NCBI RefSeq assembly: GCF_002017875.1
Contig: NZ_MUFV01000001.1
Span: forward strand, 2,987,262 to 3,051,261
Direction: 5' to 3'
Length of the DNA: 64,000 nucleotides
DNA from: Deinococcus sp. LM3
GTDB taxonomy: Bacteria > Deinococcota > Deinococci > Deinococcales > Deinococcaceae
Shown here: piece after piece, positions 29,377 through 41,056 of the stretch
How the letters are laid out: each line of letters opens with the position of its first letter
Numbering within the stretch: the first letter of the stretch is position 1
Notes under the pieces: model-generated
Told to the model about the DNA's origin: nothing
Seen by the model: the letters and a program-made list of their open reading frames with translations, nothing else
Database searches by the model: none
Translations under genes and position numbers: made by a program

Positions 29377-30012
29377 TCAGCTGGCGTGGCGTCCGGTCGG
29401 GATGAACGTCAGCAGCATCAGCAGACTCAGGAGGGTCAGCCCGACGGTCACGAGGATCGGAACCCACAGGGCGGAGGGCCGGTCACCTTCCGTGATGTAC
29501 AGGACGTTGTCACTCACCCTGTACTCGCCGCCCTCGTTGAACAGGTTCCGCGTCTCGCTGGTCAGTGCGTCCGGGCCGGTGCGGACGATGCCCTCGATGG
29601 TGCGTTCGCCCATGGTGAGGCAGCCGTCACCAACATCTTTCTCCTCTGCCTGACAGCCGGCACTGACGCGACTGTCGCTGGCCATGATGTGAATGGGCGT
29701 GACATGCGACTCGCCGGTCATGACGGCTGCCACGCTGTCCTTGAATTCCTGTTCCGGCAGCAGGGCGTACTCGATGCGGTTGACGGTCCGGGTCGCGTCG
29801 TCGCTGTCCTTGTCAGGGGTCTGGTAGACGTAGGTGCCGTCCGTGAACCCCGTGATGCGCACGTACCGGGCGCCGCCGACGCCGCTGTCGATGACCTGCT
29901 GGGCGGTGTACGTCTGCGGGGTGCGACCCTGGAGGCTGATGCGGATACCGTCGATTCCGTAGGTCCACAGACCGTACAGGGCTGCCAGCAGGATGATCAA
30001 TCTGGTTATCAT
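29377..30012 (-). CDS. Membrane protein of unknown function (211 aa)
   Basis: It starts MITRLIILLAALYGLWTYG, a membrane helix, and ends with a second one (LWVPILVTVGLTLLSLLML) before a short basic tail. The 150 residues between would face one side and include two Cys (GCQAEEKDVGDGC) that could form a disulfide. I do not recognise the family. Codon use is less GC-biased than its neighbours. The start at 30012 puts the helix at the N-terminus; an upstream ATG would add 17 unlikely residues. Confidence 0.6.
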   Translation of the reverse strand: MITRLIILLAALYGLWTYGIDGIRISLQGRTPQTYTAQQVIDSGVGGARYVRITGFTDGTYVYQTPDKDSDDATRTVNRIEYALLPEQEFKDSVAAVMTGESHVTPIHIMASDSRVSAGCQAEEKDVGDGCLTMGERTIEGIVRTGPDALTSETRNLFNEGGEYRVSDNVLYITEGDRPSALWVPILVTVGLTLLSLLMLLTFIPTGRHAS

Positions 30013-30114
30013 GGTGTTGAATTTCTTACACTTGCCGGGAGTGTTCAAGCAGATGTGACGCACCGCAAGCCGGGGGCAGATCCCGGAACCCGCCGGAGCC
30101 GCTATCCTCGGGGC

Positions 30115-30158
30115 ATGTCAACGAACGTTCGTTTGTCTGCCCGCGCCGGGTGGCCCGC

Positions 30159-30162
<4 letters not shown>
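30115..30162 (+). CDS. Leaderless micro-ORF coupled to the CitE-like gene (15 aa)
   Basis: TATCCT at 30103-30108 ends 6 nt before this ATG. The ORF encodes MSTNVRLSARAGWPA and its TGA overlaps the GTG start of the lyase gene (GTGA), which has no ribosome site. The layout is the same as at 25425-25481. Codons 2-7 contain a perfect 14-bp palindrome, so a repressor bound there would sit at the transcription start. Confidence 0.55.
30120..30133. promoter_or_regulatory. Perfect palindrome AACGAACGTTCGTT
   Basis: The 14-bp perfect palindrome lies just downstream of the predicted transcription start of the lyase-hydratase operon. Its AACGNNCGTT core is close to the site I recall for PaaR, a TetR-family regulator of Thermus. 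Binding by such a regulator is inferred. Confidence 0.5.
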
Positions 30163-31019
<857 letters not shown>

Positions 31020-31068
31020 TGATCAGGCAGCGCAAACACCACGACCCACTCATCGCCGGAGGCACCCC

Positions 31069-31551
31069 ATGAATGAAGACCTGAACCGCCCGCAGGGGCG
31101 TTACCTGGAGGAACTGACGCCCGGCACCCTCATCCGGCACCGCGTGACGCGCACCGTGACCGAGGCAGACAATGTGTTTTTCACGACCATGACCATGAAC
31201 CCGCAGCCGCTGCACCTGGATCACGAGTACGCGGCCGGAACCGAGTTTGGGCGACCACTCGTGAACAGCCTGCTCACCCTGAGCCTGCTGGTGGGCCTCA
31301 GCGTGCACGAGCTGACGCTGGGCACGCTGGTCGCGAATCTGGGCCTGACGGACGTGACCTTCCCGAAACCCGTGTTCCACGGCGACACCATCCGCGCCGA
31401 GTCCGAGGTGCTGGAGGTCCGCGAGAGCCGCAGCCGACCCGACGCGGGCATCGTGATCGTGGAGCACCGCGCCATCAACCAGCGGGGCGAGGTGGTCGCG
31501 CGGTGCAAACGCACGGCGCTGATGCAGCGGCGGCCCACCGGGACGGGGTAA
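31069..31551 (+). CDS. MaoC-like hot-dog-fold dehydratase
   Basis: The 160-residue protein has the MaoC/(R)-enoyl-CoA hydratase fold: TMTMNPQPLHLDHEYA is the catalytic loop and GRPLVNSLLTLSLLVGLS the following helix. It sits 49 nt after the CitE-like lyase with a CGGAGG ribosome site. A lyase plus MaoC hydratase pair is known for methylmalyl-CoA/mesaconyl-CoA steps; that this pair catalyses those reactions is inference. Confidence 0.87.
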   Translation: MNEDLNRPQGRYLEELTPGTLIRHRVTRTVTEADNVFFTTMTMNPQPLHLDHEYAAGTEFGRPLVNSLLTLSLLVGLSVHELTLGTLVANLGLTDVTFPKPVFHGDTIRAESEVLEVRESRSRPDAGIVIVEHRAINQRGEVVARCKRTALMQRRPTGTG

Positions 31552-31560
31552 GGGCTGGGG

Positions 31561-32298
31561 TCAGCTGTCCAGGTTGGCGGCCAGGGCGCGCAGTTGCCCT
31601 CCGGCGTCGTCGCTGACCACGCCGCCGTGGTACGTGACGATGGTCTGCATGTCTTCCTGCGCGAGCCGCCGGACGGAGGCGTGCGCGCTGGGCAGGTCGG
31701 GCGTCGCGCGGGGCATGGGGCCGTGCAGCGCACCGTCCTGTGAGGTCAGCGCGTCGCCGCTGATCAGGATGTTCCCGCCGGGAACGAGCAGGCTCAGGTG
31801 GCCGGGGGTGTGGCCGGGCGTGGCGATCACGCGGACCTGACCGGGCAGCAGGTCGCCGTCGCGCAGGGCGCGGCTGACGGGTACGCGGGTGGGTTCGCGG
31901 GTCAGCAGGGCGCGCGTGGCGGGGTTCAGGTGCGGGTCGGCCAGCATCGCCTGTGCCTGTTCGGGGCTGGGGAGTTTCTGGGCGCGGCGTTCGCCCGTGA
32001 CGTACGGCACCTCGGGTTCCAGCGCCCAGACTTCCGCGCCGGTGGCGTGCACGACGGCGTCCAGACTACCTATGTGGTCGAGGTCGTGGTGCGTGACGAT
32101 CACTCGCCGCACCTGCCCGAGCGTGAAGTCGGCGGCGTGCAGTTCGCTGATGATGGCGTCCAGCATGCCGGGCAGCCCGGTGTCCACCAGGGTCAGGATG
32201 TGGTCCGGGCCGACCAGCGCGACCGGGTGGATGACGCTGGGCGTACCCATCAGGGTGGCGGGGAGTTCCAGGACGATCACGTCACCGAGTCGTTTCAT
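31561..32298 (-). CDS. MBL-fold metallo-hydrolase (HxDxDH variant)
   Basis: This 245-residue hydrolase has the metal motif THHDLDHIGS at 69-78, in which the usual second His is Asp, a variant found in some members. TPGHTPGHLS and ISGDAL carry the later ligands. Its substrate is unknown; lactonase- and YflN-like proteins share this motif. I chose the ATG at 32298 because TACGCT ends 6 nt upstream (leaderless). It is convergent with the MaoC gene. Confidence 0.87.
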   Translation of the reverse strand: MKRLGDVIVLELPATLMGTPSVIHPVALVGPDHILTLVDTGLPGMLDAIISELHAADFTLGQVRRVIVTHHDLDHIGSLDAVVHATGAEVWALEPEVPYVTGERRAQKLPSPEQAQAMLADPHLNPATRALLTREPTRVPVSRALRDGDLLPGQVRVIATPGHTPGHLSLLVPGGNILISGDALTSQDGALHGPMPRATPDLPSAHASVRRLAQEDMQTIVTYHGGVVSDDAGGQLRALAANLDS

Positions 32299-32341
32299 GC
32301 TCGCAGCGTACCGCGCGTCCGGAACCCCCCGGGGCGGGTCG

Positions 32342-33337
32342 TTACTCGGCGGGGAGGTACCAGTTGCGGTCCCAGCGGTGCGCGTGGAGTTTCTGCACCT
32401 GTTCGGCCGGGAGGCCCTGACCGTCGGCAATGGCGGCGTTGCGTTCCACGTTGCGCACCGAGCGCATACCGACGATCACGGTGGACACGGCCGGGTGGCT
32501 CAGGACGAAGCGCAGGCTGGTCTCGGCCAGCCCGTCGGTGCGGATGCCGAGGTCCTGTTCGATGGCGCGCAGGCGGGGTTGCAGTTCGGTCAGGCGGTTG
32601 CCGCCGAAGTACCCGTTGCGCCAGTCGCCTTCGGGGAAGGTGGTGTCTGCGGTGAGGGTGCCGGTCAGGCTGCCCTCGTCGAGGGCGACTCGGACGATCA
32701 CGCCGACGCCGTGGGCGTGGCAGGCGTCGAGCAGGCGGTCCTGGGGGGACTGGTCGAACACGTTGTAGATGACCTGCACGCTGTCCACCGCTCCGGCCTC
32801 GACGGCGGCCACGGCGTTGTGCGGCTGGTGGTCGTTGATGCTGATGCCGAAGGCGCGGACCTTGCCGTCGCGCTTGAGCTGGGTCACGGCGTCCTGCCAG
32901 TCGCCCTGGCCCAGCCAGGAGTCGTTCCAGACATGGAGTTGCTGCACGTCGATGGTGTCCAGGCCCAGGCGGGCGAGGCTCTCGTCGGTCATGCGGATCA
33001 GGTACTCGCCGGGGTAGGCCTGATCGGCGGTGGTGGCGGGCGCGGCGGGCCACTGCATGTTCAGGGGGCTGATCTTGGTGGCGACGAGGGTGCCTGGGTG
33101 TTCGCGGGCGACCTGCCCGACGAGGCGTTCGCTGTGCCCGTTGCCGTAACCCATGGCCGTATCTATGAAGTTGCCCCCAAGGGCGACGTAGCGGCGCAGG
33201 GCGGTGAGGCTCTCGTCGTCCTGCGCGCCTTTCCACATGTCCGCGCCGATGCCCCAGGCGCCGTAGCCGATCTCGGTGACGCTCAGGCCGCTGCGGCCCA
33301 GGGGCCGCTGGTGAAGTGGGTTGGTAATGGTGGTCAT
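32342..33337 (-). CDS. Aldo/keto reductase
   Basis: This NADPH-dependent (beta/alpha)8 reductase has 331 residues, with catalytic residues visible: D59 and Y64 in DTAMGYGNGHSE, K88 in VATKIS, and a His in QLHVWND. The C-terminal cofactor region STVIVGMRSVRNVERN is present. The physiological substrate is unknown. TACAGT ends 6 nt before the ATG, so the message is probably leaderless. It is divergent from the MFS exporter gene. Confidence 0.93.
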   Translation of the reverse strand: MTTITNPLHQRPLGRSGLSVTEIGYGAWGIGADMWKGAQDDESLTALRRYVALGGNFIDTAMGYGNGHSERLVGQVAREHPGTLVATKISPLNMQWPAAPATTADQAYPGEYLIRMTDESLARLGLDTIDVQQLHVWNDSWLGQGDWQDAVTQLKRDGKVRAFGISINDHQPHNAVAAVEAGAVDSVQVIYNVFDQSPQDRLLDACHAHGVGVIVRVALDEGSLTGTLTADTTFPEGDWRNGYFGGNRLTELQPRLRAIEQDLGIRTDGLAETSLRFVLSHPAVSTVIVGMRSVRNVERNAAIADGQGLPAEQVQKLHAHRWDRNWYLPAE

Positions 33338-33414
33338 GCCCTGACTGTAACGATTCAGAGTCCATGAATCCAGTCCCGCAGTCTTCATGACCGCGCCGGG
33401 AGTACCCTGCGCGG

Positions 33415-34812
<1,398 letters not shown>

Positions 34813-34861
34813 CGCCCCCCTCACGGACACCGCCGCGCGCCCTCTGCTAGCCTGAGCGCGC

Positions 34862-37203
<2,342 letters not shown>

Positions 37204-37204
<1 letters not shown>

Positions 37205-37560
37205 TGACCCCTCCCCCGCTGATCGTGTACGTGGATGTGGACGAGACGCTGGTGCGGAACGTGGGGCGGTCACGGGTGCCGATCCCCGGCGCGATCGCGC
37301 ATGTGCGGGAGCTGGCGGCGCAGGGCGCGGAGCTGTACTGCTGGAGTTCCGGTGGAGCCGCCTACGCGCGGGACAGTGCGCGCGAGGTGGGGCTGGATGG
37401 CGTGTTCATGGCGTTCCTGCCCAAGCCGCAGGTGCTGCTGGACGACCAGCGGGTCGAGTCGTGGCGGCAGCTGGTGCAGCTGCATCCATTGTCCTGCCCC
37501 GGCGAGTCGGTGGAGTCGTACCGGGAGTCGCTGGACAACACCCGCCGGTCAGAGCGGTGA
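37204..37560 (+). CDS. Small HAD-superfamily protein
   Basis: This 118-residue protein starts with IVYVDVDETLVRN, the HAD motif I (nucleophile Asp in DVDET), followed by a Ser-containing motif II (CWSSGG). Motif III and the acidic motif IV are not clear, so phosphatase activity is uncertain. It is coupled to recG by a TGATG overlap. The first 39 bases are copied, with three changes, at 38755-38793. Confidence 0.75.
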
Positions 37561-37803
37561 GGCCCTGACCGACGCAGGGTAAATCTGCCGGAATTCGGCC
37601 GGATGGACTGGAGTACCGGGTGCTCTGGGCAGAAGGAGAACCGGCTACGGGGGTTGTCGCCGCGCCTGCTTGCGGGTCGACGCTCCAGCGGAGCAACCGC
37701 CCTCCCGTTGTGGGGGGGCGCGTCAGGGACATCGGCTCCATGTCACGGCCGAATCGCCCAGGTTCATTCCTGGTGGGGCTGTCCGGCAATTACAATTCAC
37801 GGC

Positions 37804-38598
37804 ATGTTCAAGCCACTGTCGGGCCGAAGAGTACCCTCCGGCGTTCTCGGCCTGCGCGCGCTCGTGGTGGGCAGCGTGCTGCTCGCGCTGTCGTCATGCA
37901 CGTACGTCAAACTCCTGACTCAGCAGCCGGAGATCACATACGATGCCCGACTGGGGGCCTACTCGTTCGTCGGGCCGATCAATTTCGGCACTGCGGAACG
38001 TCTCAGGAAGGAGGTGCCCGATGGGTCGAAACTGATCTTCCAGAGTTTCGGTGGGCGTTCAGAAGAAGCGCAGCAGATTGCCCGTTGGATGAAATCCCAC
38101 CGCATCAACCTGACGATCAGAGGGTACTGCGTCAGCTCGTGCGCAAATTATGTGGCCGGGGTACCGGGCGCGCAGTGGGGACAGCCGACGATTCTGCTGT
38201 TTCATGGCGGTGAGCAGTCTACGTACGTCGCGCCCTGTACGGGTCTGCCCGGATGCAGATCAGATGCGGCGAGCGACCGCGCTGCCTTTGCCCAGGAGTT
38301 CGGGTTAAATCCTAATTTCGTGGTTTTTTCGGGCAGGGCGGTCGAGTCCGTGTTCGCCCAGCGGGCCGCGACGGATGGCGCGCGCCGCCTTCCAGGGCTG
38401 CCACTTCCATATTTCTGGGCTCCGAGTCGCGAGGAATTGAAGTGTTTCGGGGTAGAGGCGGAAGTGTCGAGCCTTGCGGACCTTCCCATCAGCGACAGTG
38501 CGCGGAAGTGGTATTTCACGACCGCTGAACTGTCACCTGCGCTTCAACAGGAGTTTGGTGTGATGTGCGCCCAGTTCCGATCTCACGTCAGTCAATGA
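37804..38598 (+). CDS. Lipoprotein with ClpP/crotonase-like predicted fold
   Basis: A lipobox LSSC at 29-32 ends the signal peptide. The core resembles periplasmic ClpP-like serine proteases (COG3904 type): FQSFGGRSEEAQQIARWMKS gives the oxyanion glycine region and GYCVSSCANYVAGVPG at 107-122 the candidate serine (S111 or S112) between two Cys. Six Cys in the mature protein suggest disulfides. TACAAT ends 7 nt before the ATG. The gene is richer in A/T than its neighbours and may be acquired. Activity is inferred from motif shape only. Confidence 0.7.
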   Translation: MFKPLSGRRVPSGVLGLRALVVGSVLLALSSCTYVKLLTQQPEITYDARLGAYSFVGPINFGTAERLRKEVPDGSKLIFQSFGGRSEEAQQIARWMKSHRINLTIRGYCVSSCANYVAGVPGAQWGQPTILLFHGGEQSTYVAPCTGLPGCRSDAASDRAAFAQEFGLNPNFVVFSGRAVESVFAQRAATDGARRLPGLPLPYFWAPSREELKCFGVEAEVSSLADLPISDSARKWYFTTAELSPALQQEFGVMCAQFRSHVSQ

Positions 38599-38599
38599 G

Positions 38600-38754
38600 A
38601 CGAACTCCGGTTGAATGGGCTGCAAAGACCGCTGGGTCTGACCGGATGCGACTCGTAGAGCTGCGCAGCAGAGGAGCCGAAGCGGGCTGCCGGACGTGGC
38701 GCCGTCAATCCGGTGAAGTTCCGGATTGTCCGCAAAATAAACGGCAGTCTGTAC
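38600..38754. repeat. Dispersed palindromic element, copy 6 (long form, inverted)
   Basis: ACGAACTCCGGTTGAATGGG to AAACGGCAGTCTGTAC, with the internal block GACTCGTAGAGCTGC. It starts 2 nt after the lipoprotein stop and ends immediately before the copied fragment of the HAD gene. Confidence 0.85.
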
Positions 38755-38755
38755 G

Positions 38756-38848
38756 ATGACCCCTCCCCCGCTGGTCGTGTCCGTGGATGTCGTACCGGGC
38801 GGCCCTGTCGCGTGGCCGCCCGGCGTGACCGTCCCGTCTACTTCGTGA
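38756..38848 (+). pseudogene. Copied 5' fragment of the HAD-family gene
   Basis: The first 39 bases from 38755 match 37203-37241 with three substitutions, so the ORF begins MTPPPLVVSVDVV where the HAD gene encodes MTPPPLIVYVDVD. After that the sequences diverge and the ORF ends after 30 codons, overlapping the end of the VWA gene on the other strand. It looks like a duplication relic joined to a palindromic element. Confidence 0.7.
38795..38823 (-). terminator. Terminator downstream of the VWA protein gene
   Basis: CCGGGCGGCC and GGCCGCCCGG form a perfect 10-bp stem with a 9-nt loop, 15 bp beyond the VWA gene stop. No T-run follows on either strand. Confidence 0.6.
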
Positions 38849-40877
38849 CGGTGAACGGGATGCTGTGCAGGGTGGGGTTGGGGCTGGCGGCCTCGGTGGA
38901 GTAGCGGATCTCGTACTCGCCGGGCTGGGCGGGCAGGGTGAGGCGGCCGGGATTGCTGTCTTTGGTGTAGAAGTAGTCGAGGTACGCGCCGACCGGGGCG
39001 CCCCTGGGGACGATGGTGACGTAGTCGCCGGGGTTGTTCGGGCCGGTCCAGTTCACCTGGATGGTGGTGCCGGCCTTGCCCTGGCGGGGGGCGCTGAGGC
39101 CGTACGCGGCGGCGGTCAGGCGGATGGGGGTGCTGGTGAGGGTGGGGTTGGGGCTGGTGGCCTCGGTGGAGTAGCGGATCTCGTACTCGCCGGGGGTGGG
39201 GGGCGTGGTCAGGGTGCCGGGGTTGGCGTCTTTGGTGTAGAAGTACGCGAGGTACGCGCCGACCGGGGCGCCCCTGGGGACGATGGTGACGTAGTCGCCG
39301 GGGTTGTTCGGGCCGGTCCAGCCGACCTGGATGCGGCTGCCGGCGGTGGCGGTGGGTGGGGCGGTGACGGCGTAGGCGCTGGCGGTCAGGGTGATGGGCG
39401 CGCGGGCCAGGACGCGGCCGGAGGTTTCGTTGTTCAGGCGGACCTCGTACGCGCCGGGGGCGGTGGGGGTGGTCAGGGTGCCGGGGTTGATGCCGGTAGT
39501 GTAGAAGTAGCGGGTGTACGCGCCGGGGTCGGCGCTGGCGGGGACGATGGTGACGTAATCGCCGGGGTTGTTCGGGCCGGTCCAGCCGACCCGGATGGCA
39601 CTGCCGGCGGCAGCCGTGGCGGGCGCGGTGACGCTGGCGGCCGTGCGTTGCGGCGTGAAGGGGGCGCTGCGGCCGATGACGCGGGTGCTGCCGTCGGAGT
39701 TCGCCTGATGGTAGCGGGCCTCGTGGGGGGTGGTGTCGTCGGGGACGGTCAGGGTGACGGTGCCGCCCGCGCCGGTCACGTACTCCCAGTCGAGGTAGGC
39801 GGCGTCGGGGTCGCCGGGGCGGGCGAGGGTGATCCAGGGGCGGCCGGTGGCGGCGGGCGCGCCGCTGAACGTGACCGTGGCGCGGCCCCCGGCGGTGGGA
39901 GCGGCGGGCGTAACGGTCAGGGTGACGCGGCCGGTGGGGGTCAGGTCGAACGTGAAGCGGTTGGGGCTGCCGGCGCTGACGGTCAGGCCCGCGAAGGTGC
40001 GGGTGTCGGTGGCAGTCCTGACGGTGGCGGTGTACGCGCCGGGTGGGACGCTGGCCGCGTACGCGCCGCTGGCGGGGCTGAGGCTGGTGGCCCGGCCGCC
40101 CGTTGCGGTGAAGGTGACGGTCGGGCCGCTGGGAACGGGATTCCCGCCGCTGGTGAGGGTGACGGTGACGGGCAGGGTCTGCGTGGCGGGCGGCGCGACC
40201 TGCGCGGTGGCCTGACCGAGCGCGGCGGCCAGTTCGGGGGCGCTGCGGGTGTTCACGAAGGTGCCCACGCCCGCGAAGGCCTGCGCGGCGCGGTCGTTCA
40301 GGTCGATGCCGATCACGCGCAGGTCCACCTCGATGCCGCGTTCCCGGAAGGCTTTCAGGGCGTCCTGGAGGTTCCCGCCGCAGGATTCCAGGCCGTCCGT
40401 GACGAGCACCACGAGTTTGCGGCCGGGGGTGGTGGGGAAGTCGCGGGCGGCCTGCGTCAGCGAGTACACGATGGGCGTCGCGCCGCGTGGGCGGGTGGTC
40501 CGGACGGTGTTCAGCAGCGCGGCGCGGTCCACGCCGGTCATGGGGATGGTCAGGGCGCTGTCCTGGCAGGCGCCGGCGTCCCCGGCGTTCGTGCGGGCGC
40601 CGTACAGGCGCAGGCCCACGTTCAGGTCCGGGCGGTCGGGCAGGGCGGCGATCAGGTCGCTCAGGACGTCCTGCGCGGCAGCGATGCGGGTCTGCCCGCC
40701 GGGCAGGCGCGTGAACATGCTGCCCGAGGCGTCCAGGATCAGCTGCACGCTGGTGGGACCGGCCTGCGCGTGGGCGCCGCCGGCAAGAGCCAGCGTCCCG
40801 AGGAGCAGGGCAGACGCGCCGCGCAGCAGGGTAGCGGCGAGGGAACGGGACCGGCGGGTGGGGGCGGGTCTGGGCAT
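38838..40877 (-). CDS. Secreted VWA-domain protein with tandem Ig-like repeats
   Basis: The 679-residue protein has a signal peptide ending near AGGAHAQA, a von Willebrand A domain from about 43 with a MIDAS DASGS at 49-53, a PEGA-like region at 215-300 and four tandem beta-rich repeats of about 88-90 residues. Three of these share WTGPNNPGDYVTIVP and a closing PGEYEIRY (starts near 426, 514 and 604); the first near 320 is diverged. The last two repeats are nearly identical at DNA level (270-bp period). It is probably an envelope adhesion or binding protein. Confidence 0.82.
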   Translation of the reverse strand: MPRPAPTRRSRSLAATLLRGASALLLGTLALAGGAHAQAGPTSVQLILDASGSMFTRLPGGQTRIAAAQDVLSDLIAALPDRPDLNVGLRLYGARTNAGDAGACQDSALTIPMTGVDRAALLNTVRTTRPRGATPIVYSLTQAARDFPTTPGRKLVVLVTDGLESCGGNLQDALKAFRERGIEVDLRVIGIDLNDRAAQAFAGVGTFVNTRSAPELAAALGQATAQVAPPATQTLPVTVTLTSGGNPVPSGPTVTFTATGGRATSLSPASGAYAASVPPGAYTATVRTATDTRTFAGLTVSAGSPNRFTFDLTPTGRVTLTVTPAAPTAGGRATVTFSGAPAATGRPWITLARPGDPDAAYLDWEYVTGAGGTVTLTVPDDTTPHEARYHQANSDGSTRVIGRSAPFTPQRTAASVTAPATAAAGSAIRVGWTGPNNPGDYVTIVPASADPGAYTRYFYTTGINPGTLTTPTAPGAYEVRLNNETSGRVLARAPITLTASAYAVTAPPTATAGSRIQVGWTGPNNPGDYVTIVPRGAPVGAYLAYFYTKDANPGTLTTPPTPGEYEIRYSTEATSPNPTLTSTPIRLTAAAYGLSAPRQGKAGTTIQVNWTGPNNPGDYVTIVPRGAPVGAYLDYFYTKDSNPGRLTLPAQPGEYEIRYSTEAASPNPTLHSIPFTVTK

Positions 40878-41014
40878 GGGACTCCTTGTCAGGACCGGTG
40901 CGGGGCAGCGTCACCGGGCCGGGTCGAGGGCGGTCCAGGGGGGGGTCTGTAGTGTACCGGTTCGGGCGCGGCGGGGGGAACGGGTGACGGGCCAGAGGAC
41001 GCGCGAGACGTGAA

Positions 41015-41043
41015 CGCCGCCGCTCCCGGCTGGGGCGGCGGCG
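41015..41043 (-). terminator. Terminator downstream of the YhgE/Pip gene
   Basis: CGCCGCCGC and GCGGCGGCG pair around an 11-nt loop, followed on the minus strand by TTCACG. It lies 14 bp after the transporter stop codon. Confidence 0.6.
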
Positions 41044-41056
41044 GACAGGAACAGGG

